A stretch of 64,000 nt of DNA from Sebastes aleutianus (Eukaryota > Chordata > Actinopteri > Perciformes > Sebastidae). Under the pieces are notes generated by a model that saw only the letters and a program-made list of their open reading frames with translations, searched no databases and had not been told where the DNA came from. The translations under genes were made by a program, and so were the position numbers. The DNA is taken from contig CAKAKS010000062.1 of NCBI GenBank assembly GCA_916700875.1, forward strand, positions 6,288,373 to 6,352,372, in the 5' to 3' direction. Numbering within the stretch: position 1 is the stretch's first letter; each line of letters begins with the position of its first letter. Below are positions 56,152-64,000 of this stretch, piece after piece.

Positions 56152-59100
56152 TCAGTCCCAGCCGTTGTCCTTTATCATGTGGGACAGCTCGATGATGAAC
56201 TTCCCCTCCTTGTACTTCTGACTCAACTCAAAAGCTTGTTCCTGCAGAAGGGAGGGACATATAATAAGGGTCATTAAAAAGTAGATTAGAGTATTGCTCA
56301 ACTCAGACTTATTCATAAAAAGACATGCAGCAACCTCCCGGTCTGAGAAGTGAAGCCAATGCTGAAGTACCTTAAACTTGCATTCTCTCTTATAGCCAGC
56401 AGGGGGCGACTCCTCTGGTTGCTAAAAGGAGTCTGATTGTATAGAAGTCTATGAGAAAATGACCCTACTTCTCACTTGATTTATTCAACAGTAAACATTG
56501 TAAACATGAGTTTATGGTCTCAATCACTAGTTTCAAGTCTTCTTCAATACAGCATGATGTTCATTTAGTAAATTACGGTCCCATTTAGAGTCAAATAGAC
56601 CATAAAGCAGGGGATGCTTTAGGGCGTGGCTACCTTGTGATTGACAGGTCGCTACCACGGCGTTGTCCGTTCTGGGAGTTGTACCTGTTTTCGTCTTACA
56701 ACTTTAACCCTTTCACAGTGTGTTTTCGGTTCATGAAAGTTAATAGTAACATTTTGGTCGCCTAAAAGTAGGCTCATTCGAGATGAGCTGCGCCTCGCCT
56801 GGAAAGTAGACGAGATCAGGCGGTAGCAGCAGGGGGCAGTGACAAAAAGCTGCGGTCAAGTCGGACAGATTCCAGCCGTTTCAAGCAGCATTCAAAGAAT
56901 TTACAGGATGTCACAGGAATAGTTACATCCTGTTAGATCCGATCTGTAGGCTACTTGTATTTACTTATATTTGTTCATAAATATATATATATTTATATGG
57001 TATTATATTCTATCCTTTATTATTTTTATGTCTGCCTTGTAAAGCAATTGTAATTGCTCGTTTTGATAAGGGCTTATAAATAACCTTTATTATTATTATT
57101 ATCAGCCACACAAGATGTGTTTGTTAACAGACTAAACCTTCATTGCACAACATGAGACTCATAGCCTAATCTAGCGTTAAATATTTACAATTACCAAAAA
57201 GTTCGGACTTTATACAACACGTGGTGTTTGTTGTCAAAACTAAGAGCCAATCAGCTCTGATCAGGCGACAGCCAGGCGTTTCCCATCATGCCCTGGGCCT
57301 TGCAGTCAGTGCAGAGCAGGCTCTAAAAACTGTGGCTGCCTTGATCTCGTGAGGTTATCGTTGCCCATGTGTGCATGACGTCAGAGAAAGTTGGACACAA
57401 ATCTCGGACACAAATCTAAACGGCATGCATTGTGCGCCGATTGCCGGTGATCGATTCTGCGCAGGACTGGTTCATCTTGAACGAGCCTGAAGTCGTATTC
57501 AACGTTCCGTTGTACGCATCACCCTCTAGTATCACTTCCGGTTGCAAAAAAACAAGATGGCAACGGCCAAAATGCCGAACTCGAGGCTTTAATACGACAG
57601 TCCACAAACCAATGGGTGACGTCACGGTGACTATGTCCACTTCTTATATACAGTCTATGGTTTAAAGTTTTTTTTAACTAAATGAGCACTTGTATTTCTA
57701 GCAGTGAATAAATGTATTTTTACTACAAAACATTGTTGCATATTGAGAGCAAATGCAATGTGTGCTTCACATCTCTGACATCTGAAACTAAGTATTATTA
57801 TCCTATTCCCTCATGGGATTTTTTTAAAATGATGTCATCTGCAACAACATCTTGAAATGTGTAAAGCTCTATTTATACTTGTGGGTTAAGAAGTTTTATG
57901 GTGTAGCTTCCAAGTCTACGCACATGTAGCTGTAACGTAGCCGACATGCACTTCTTCAAAAATGTGATTACACATCCAGGCTACAAAGATACCATGTGGG
58001 CACCACAAGAAAGGTGATTGCTCAGCTTGGGCTGCTTCTGCTTTCTCCTACAAGCTCCTGATGACGGTGTAGATTGTTGATCGTGAAGACAACATTAAGG
58101 AAGTTGAAAAAAGACTCTGCAAGCTTCTGCTTTTCAGTAACACACATCTAGCAAAGCCATCTCCACTGCAAACCTTCTGTTCAGCTCCTTCGCTGTTCTC
58201 AATCACGGTAAATAAATGAAAGTAAACACGGCACATCATAGATAATCCCCTGAATGTAAGTGCAGTTTTCTAAGTAGGTGCGTAGCTTACCATCCCTCTA
58301 TATCACAAAGTGGATGAAAGAAAGTAAACACAGTTAGGGAATAAAAGTAAAGTAAAGCAGGAGAAGGATCAGATCACCTGCGATACATCCTGCTAATGTT
58401 ACATCAACGGGCGAAATCTGACGCCGAACTGTAAATCAAAACCTGCACCAGGTCTCTGTGGTGGGAACCATGTTAACCCCCTTTCGTCAATGTGAACGAG
58501 TCAGCATTTTATTCACACGTACGTGGACGTACTTACATATTTCCAGCCCAGCGTGGTGTGACAGTTTTCACAGTAGATGTCGGCGACTGCGTGAAGTCCT
58601 GTGAGCAGCAGCCTTTCCTCCGCAGGACCACAGCCGACATTCACCCTGAAACCAGACACAGTGGTGTCAAACAGCAGCTCCTCTCTGATTCACAGAAGGC
58701 TTCACAGTAATTAAACTACTCTCCTTACCAAGAGAGAGACTACTGTGAACTTAAACAGTAACGGACCTACTGTCCTATATTGCTTCTTTTAAGTGTTAAG
58801 TTCATGAAACAGTCATGGGGAGGATACAATTCCATTTAGAACAGAGATTGAATTTAATCCTTTAAGTTAGATGAAGTGCTTGAGTTATTTAAGAGGCTCC
58901 CATTTTAGGTTCAGAGTCTGTGTATTTCTGACCCACTAACCCAGAAGAAGTATGACTAAAGCGAACTTCAAGGTTCACTGGAGAGCAAATCAAATTATCT
59001 GTTGGCAATGTGGTTTGTGCAAACATGTCTAATACTGGGAATTTGTTTTTCAGAGAGAACCAGACTATTGAAACGATGAGGTGACTCACTGGGAAAACAA

Positions 59101-60237
59101 AGAAGAGCATAGATTCACCAACTTGTTTTTGTTTCTATGATCCACAAAACTAATATAATCTGAAAAGTTTTGATAACAAATTAAAGTAAATACAAAGGAA
59201 CATTTAAGGAACGTGGTTTTTAAAATTGTTATGAATATAAAATCAAATGTAACACTTTCTGAAGTCACTTTTTACCAGTCTACAAAGTGATTATGGAGAT
59301 AAAATATACCCACTTCTTGTACATTCAATGTGCCAACATGTAACATTTAAAGACAAAATACTCACACAGAGTTGAAGAGGTAGGCTCGGCCCTGACTGCC
59401 TTGGAAAGACTAAGAGACATAGATGAAAAATTAATTAAGAAAAAATAAAAATGTGTCCACTTGACATATGGATCAAACAACATAATATTAATTGTATTTT
59501 CTCTTTCTTTCCAAAATGTCTTCTAACTTTGGTAGGGATGCACTATACCGGATTGGATATTGGTCCGATACCGACTCAAATAGCTGGATCGGGTATCGGT
59601 GACAATGGGCCCAATATATTCAATTAAATTCTATGTTATATAGGTTTCCTGTTAATTTTTGAAGATTTTTTTGCCAAGTTGTTGGTGTACGATTTATTAT
59701 TTTAATAATAAATAACAATTCACAATAAACTTAATTTATATCTACGTATTTATTTGTTACATTTTGTTTTACAAAGTTAGAAAAGCGATGTTTAAGTCAA
59801 GCCGGATGTTGCCTTACACATAAAAGAATGACCCCAGTCACTTCGACACAGTGAGACATACAGCTTGTTAATTAAACACTGGTATCGGAATCGGTACTCG
59901 GTATCGGCCGATACCCAAAGCCCAGGTATCGCTATCGGTAACTGAAAAACTGAAAAAGTCGGATCAGTGCATCCCTAAACTTTGGGAGATCTCTTAATTG
60001 TTTTATGTCAGTCCAGTTCTTCCAGTTTTGCTCCTGTACTTTCTAAAGCTAAACTATGTGAGAGCCATGAGGCGGTGTCTGAGATGATTATTAACAACAA
60101 AAGAGTGGCAGCATACTAACTTTAGAAATTAGATCATCATGGTTGGCCAGATGGGCGCGGCAGTGCACACAGCTGTAGCGACGGTGGCAGGAGTCCAGGT
60201 AAGCCTGGAATGTCTTGGCCTTTGTCAGCTTCACCAT
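56152..60237 (-). CDS. ypel3: Yippee-like protein 3
   Basis: Four coding exons read right to left: 60237-60121, 59409-59366, 58645-58537 and 56241-56152. They total 360 nt, 119 aa, exactly the YPEL3 length. Two zinc-binding CxxC pairs are seen, Cys23-Cys26 (CVHC) and Cys79-Cys82 (CENC), 52 residues apart, with the Yippee signatures HLANHDDLISKSFQGSQGRA, LFNSVVNVGCGPAEERLLLT and GWKYEQAFELSQKYKEGKF. YPEL3 is a conserved small nuclear/centrosomal protein linked to growth arrest; the biochemical role is unsettled. The start MVKLTKAKTFQAYLDSC is typical of YPEL3. A noncoding first exon is inferred near 63.1 kb. Confidence 0.96.
56380..57665. repeat. Dispersed fish repeat in YPEL3 intron 3
   Basis: Runs from GTCTGATTGTATAGAAGTCT to CTTATATACAGTCTATGG. 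It contains GGGATGCTTTAGGGCGTGGC and CCAATGGGTGACGTCACGGT. Related short pieces lie in the ECI1 introns (about 12314-12350). The exact ends and class are not defined. Confidence 0.45.
59533..59977. mobile_element. hAT-type MITE with perfect 8-bp target duplication
   Basis: 445-bp element in YPEL3 intron 1. Ends TAGGGATGCACTATACCG and CGGATCAGTGCATCCCTA are inverted repeats. Both flanks carry the identical octamer AACTTTGG (59525-59532 and 59978-59985), the duplication length made by hAT transposases. The interior repeats CCGATA/TATCGG motifs and has no open frame. Confidence 0.9.
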
Positions 60238-60939
60238 GTCTGAGGAGGAGGAGGAGGAGGAGGGAAGAAGAGGACAGTATGGTAGTTGTGCATGTGTTAC
60301 TGATTCAGCAATACAGGCTAGGACTCCTAAAACCCCACTGGTTAACCATACATGTGAATTAAGGATTTTTGTTTTGATTACATTTTCAGCTATCAGTGAG
60401 GAAGTGGAAGATATTAGACACAGACAGGTTTTACATCAGCTTTTAATACATCATGATGCTGATCAGACAACATTCATTTTGATAATCGTTCAGACAATTA
60501 TTTATCAATTATTTGCTGGTTACAGCTTTACAAATCCTTTGCTGTCTTTTTTATTTAAGTGTGCTAAGTGAAGTGAGTATTAAGATAAGGTAAGACATTA
60601 TAAGACAAAACTCTGGACCTATTGAGAGCTACTATTGAGTTTGACACTTTATTGACCAAGTTAAATTAATTAAGAACTACAAAGCCCATTTCCACCAGGA
60701 AAAGAAAAAAGGATGAAAAGTTAGGATGGAAGTTAAGTCAAAAGTACTATTATGACATAATAAGTCTCAAAGTGTTGCAGTCAAAATGATGAAGTGTGAT
60801 TTACAACCTTTTTATGTTAGTTGTAGTAGCCTGGTATATTCATAGTGTATTCTAATATATTATTTATATTGTGTATTCTATAGATATTCATCTCTTGTGT
60901 TGATATGTACATTTTATTCACTGTTCCTCCTACTGCATT

Positions 60940-61005
60940 TCCTGGAAAACCTGCAGCTGTAGCACAATAATTCCCCAATTTGGGATCAATAAAGTACATC
61001 TATCT

Positions 61006-61052
<47 letters not shown>
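60940..61052 (+). repeat. Retroposon tail with (ATCA)n microsatellite
   Basis: TTCCCCAATTTGGGATCAAT followed by AAAGTACATCTATCTATC and about ten ATCA units (61006-61052). This is a typical LINE 3' end with a simple-repeat tail, inside the 977-bp insertion of the duplicated segment. Confidence 0.7.
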
Positions 61053-61189
61053 TATCTATGATTTGTTAAAACCTTGACTTGGTATCTCATAATTTAGACT
61101 AACTATTTTGACAATGTTTCATAGCATTTTATCATTTCAACATTTCATCTATTTTTTTTTTTCCTATAGCAGAAATGGGCCTTCACAGC

Positions 61190-61790
61190 ATCAGACAGAT
61201 TAATCTATCAGAATTAACTTTATTGGTGGGATGGCCTGCACTGGCAATCCGTAGGCTCTCCCATTGGTACATCCTTATATATAGAGTAATTCTGGGTCTG
61301 CTCTCACAATACTTAAGTGTTTTTATTATGGACAGTATTCACTGCGTTCACAGGATCTCTTTGTGCTCTGTCCCAAAAGCTCGGACAAAAATTGGGGAAA
61401 AGGCTTTTTTGCATATTCTGCACCCTCAGCCTGGAATTTGCTCCAAAATGACCTAAAAATCAAGGAGCTGGTATCATTAAATATTTTAAAATCTAAAATG
61501 AAGGCTTTAGAAGCAGACTCTATGGCATGCCAATGATTTTAGCCCCCTTGTTGTTCAGCTGACTCCCAGAAAATCTCCTTTTTTGTCCCCCCCATTTGTC
61601 TTTAGATAGTTCTCTTTTAATGCAAATTTTAGTGCTTTTAGTGTTTGTGAATTGTATTTTATCTCTATATTTGTGTCTGCAACTTTGTGTTCTCGCTGCT
61701 GACCGTCTTGGCCAGGTCTCCCTTGGAAAAGAGTTTCTTAATCTCAATGGGACTAACCTGGTTAAATAAAGGTTAAATAAAAACAATACA
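61190..61790 (+). mobile_element. 5'-truncated L2-like LINE
   Basis: Degenerate ORF2 C-terminal sequence (the frame from about 61370 reads RTKIGEKAFLHI..PQPGIC with shifts). It is followed by a 3' UTR and the tail CAATGGGACTAACCTGG..TAAATAAAGGTTAAATAAA, typical of fish L2 copies. Confidence 0.65.
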
Positions 61791-61910
61791 AAAAAATTGG
61801 CCAAGTATGTGTGTGTACATATACATTGTATTTTATTCTGGATTTTAAGTTGCTCTCAAAGTACTTATGCATAGTTCCAACAACAACGTACAGGAAGAGA
61901 TACAGTAAGT

Positions 61911-62143
61911 TTTTCCCCCCAGGCCATCAGACTTTTAAATAGATAATTCATACGACACCTTCTCACACAAAAATATATCTTATACTGTATATACTGTATA
62001 TGTTCTTAATATGCCCTTGTACTAAGTATTTCCTCTTATAATTGTAATATAACTTATTATTTTAATGGAGCTTCCCAGCAAAAAGTATTTCACAAGATTG
62101 TACCTGTATAACTGGCGTGACAATAAACATCTTGAATCTTGAA
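61911..62143 (+). mobile_element. Truncated LINE 3' end with TAAGT target duplication
   Basis: Ends CAATAAACATCTTGAATC; flanked by TAAGT at 61906-61910 and 62144-62148. The duplicated copy at about 62598 has no insertion at the same place. Same family tail as at 52340-52530. Confidence 0.75.
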
Positions 62144-62790
62144 TAAGTAGACAAACAAGGACAACAAAGCTGAACAAAGGCAGGTTAAAAAAAAAAACAT
62201 AGAACAAGTATGTACATGTAAGTAGGTGAAAAAATAGGTGTATATGAAAATAACAGAATGGCAGCCCTTGTAAACAATGTAGCTGGAATCATGTACATAT
62301 AGTCAAACTAACATTTGAGCATGTAATGTTATATATGAACACACCTATTGAGTTTGACACTTTATTGACCAAGTTAATTAATTAAAAACTACAAAGCCCA
62401 TTTCTACTAGGAAAAGAAAAAAGGATGAAAAGAAGGAAGTTAAGTCAAAAGTACTATTATGACATAATAAGTCTCAAGGTTTTGAAGTCAAAATGATGAA
62501 GTGTGATTTACGACCTTTTTATGTTAGTTGTATTAGCCTGGTATATTTATATTGTGTATTCCATAGATACTTATGCATAGTTCCAACAACAAGATATACA
62601 GTAAGCAGACAAACAAGGACAACAAAGCTGAACAAAGGCAGGTAAAAAAAATAAACCTAGAACTAGTATGTACATATAAGTAGGTGGAAACATATGAAAA
62701 CAACAGAATGGCAGCCCTTGTAAACAATGTATCTGTAATCATGGACATATAGTAACATTTGAGCATGTACTGTTATATATATTAACACAC

Positions 62791-63500
62791 ATTAGTTGCT
62801 GGCAGGCAGATAGGTTAGGAGGACACAGGTTAGCAGGCAGCTGCTTCCTGGTTAATAATAGTTTTTGCACAAACAATCCTCCAAGCCTCATTACATGCAA
62901 ACCCCCTGCAACGTGTGCTGCGCCATTATTATGCACTGTCCAACGCTAATGACCGTCTGTCAGTCGCTAAATAATGTGACAAAGGGCCTGATGCATCTGT
63001 CAGCTGCAGGACAGCTCGGCCACTAGCTCTGAGCTAGCTTTCCTGCTAGCTCAGAGCTAGCTCCGCACCGTCACAACACACAGCAGCAGCTACCAGCAGC
63101 AGGTCAGATGCGCATTGCAGGATGTCTGTGCACTCACCTGATGCTACCGGAGCTCCTCTCAGTCTACACAGCTGGACAGATGTGACTGACAGATGAAGAT
63201 CATCTAATGAAAGCAGGTAACAGCAGGTCAGCTCGGTTGCACCGTCGACCACGCGTTGACGCTCGGACAATAAAGACAACACAGACAGCCTGCTGCTGGT
63301 TGTTGTTGCTGCGGAGCCCCGGTTACTAACCGCGTCTCTCTCCGTTAAAACCGGCTCTCAAAGCTCCTCCACGGCCTCCGGTAAAACTAGGAGCAGGAGT
63401 CCGACAGTGCTGGCAGGATGACAGGATGGCAGGACGGCAGCGCGGCGGCCCAAGCGGGAGAAATATGTGGTTTGTTTATGAAAACACGCAGAAAGGAGGA
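62791..63500 (-). promoter_or_regulatory. Inferred YPEL3 first (noncoding) exon and promoter
   Basis: A good minus-strand donor, GCATCAG/GTGAGTGC, lies at 63138/63137. The matching acceptor is CCTCCTCCTCAG just before the start codon (exon from 60239). The DNA from about 63000 to 63500 is GC-richer than its surroundings, as expected of a promoter. It includes the inverted pair GAGCTAGC / GCTAGCTC repeated at 63020-63065. The transcription start is not resolved. Confidence 0.45.
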
Positions 63501-63640
63501 AGTCTGAAGAGTGCAAAACAAATCCCCGTCGACCAATCAGAAGCGGCCGGTGACGTCGGGAATGTGGGTCAACCAATCAGAGGCGACTTCACATGAGCCC
63601 CTTTATGGCTATCAGTGTGTGATTGTTGGTACAGTCTGCC

Positions 63641-63780
63641 CAGTTATGTTAGCTCTTTTTTTAAGTTTTCTTTCTTTCTTTCTTTCTTTATTTGTTTATT
63701 TATTATTTTTTTTTCTTTATTTTATTTTTCTCTCCATTTTTTTTTTTTATCCAATTTAAAAAAAAAAAAAACATTTAAAA
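63641..63780 (+). repeat. T-rich simple repeat (TTTC)n and poly-A/T
   Basis: (CTTT)n at 63668-63690, followed by T-rich sequence and a poly(A) run at about 63758-63771. The rest to the end of the window shows nothing recognisable. Confidence 0.8.
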
Positions 63781-64000
63781 AACTCCTCAACTGGCTGCAT
63801 GGGCCATGATGCCTCAGCACCAACTGGGTTCCTACTTCATCTCCTCTCTCCTCACTTCAATGATTTCCTATGGATAGAAAAGGGCATAAGCCCTGAGCTA
63901 TCAAACCAGGCTCACGAATTAACGATTATGATGGTACAGTCTCATAAATGCTGTTATAGAGGGGTTCATATCCCCCCCACCGCCAATATTAACCCATGAT

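Larger units (their letters stand above)
60633..62790. repeat. Tandem duplication, first copy interrupted by retroposon insertions
   Basis: Copy 2 (62346-62790) is a clean 445-bp unit from CTATTGAGTTTGACACTTTA to TTAACACAC. Copy 1 has the same sequence in three parts (60633-60886, 61864-61910 and 62149-62345). These are separated by an insertion of about 977 bp (60887-61863) and a second of about 234 bp flanked by TAAGT. The two copies directly abut at 62345/62346. It lies in the inferred YPEL3 5' UTR intron. Confidence 0.85.

Overview
The window looks like a teleost fish genome, probably a percomorph. Its genes have many short exons with GT/AG introns, it carries a fish-type middle-subunit ferritin, and the DNA between genes is AT-rich and full of microsatellites, hAT/Harbinger-like miniature transposons and 5'-truncated LINE copies. 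I see no prokaryotic or viral organisation. The species cannot be told from the sequence alone.

Seven complete protein-coding genes could be assembled exon by exon. All splice phases close and each protein has the length expected for its family. From left to right they are: ferritin middle subunit (+, 6564-8585, 174 aa, with an iron-responsive element in the 5' UTR); ECI1, mitochondrial enoyl-CoA isomerase (-, 10762-16106, 303 aa); NME3, nucleoside diphosphate kinase (-, 25457-28736, 169 aa); MRPS34, mitoribosomal small-subunit protein (-, 30367-31327, 219 aa); SPSB3, SPRY/SOCS-box adaptor (-, 35723-37838, 365 aa); ATP6V0C, V-ATPase proteolipid c (-, 43659-50452, 154 aa); and YPEL3, Yippee-like zinc protein (-, 56152-60237, 119 aa). 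The last exon of an unrecognised + strand gene seems to lie at 154-321.

Six of the genes run head-to-tail on the minus strand, and ferritin converges on ECI1. ECI1, NME3, MRPS34, SPSB3 and ATP6V0C are all human chromosome 16p13.3 genes and YPEL3 is on 16p11.2, so this is a conserved-synteny block rather than an operon. The shared theme is housekeeping and organelle work (beta-oxidation, mitoribosome, nucleotide kinase, vacuolar proton pump, iron storage).

The rest is accessory DNA. It includes a decayed LINE (about 17.5-21.2 kb), a hAT/ZMYM-like fossil joined to a minisatellite (21.7-22.4 kb), a compound VNTR next to the inferred SPSB3 first exon (39.55-39.98 kb), two copies of a TTAA-flanked miniature transposon (32.8 and 40.1 kb), a hAT-type element with a perfect 8-bp target duplication (59.5 kb), and tandem duplications in the ferritin, ATP6V0C and YPEL3 introns and upstream of NME3. 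The most interesting regulatory signals are a cluster of four antioxidant/Maf-type sites about 3.3 kb upstream of ferritin, a 41-bp near-perfect palindrome at the inferred MRPS34 first exon, and triplicated octamer/ETS-like units upstream of NME3. I found no clearly new biological system.
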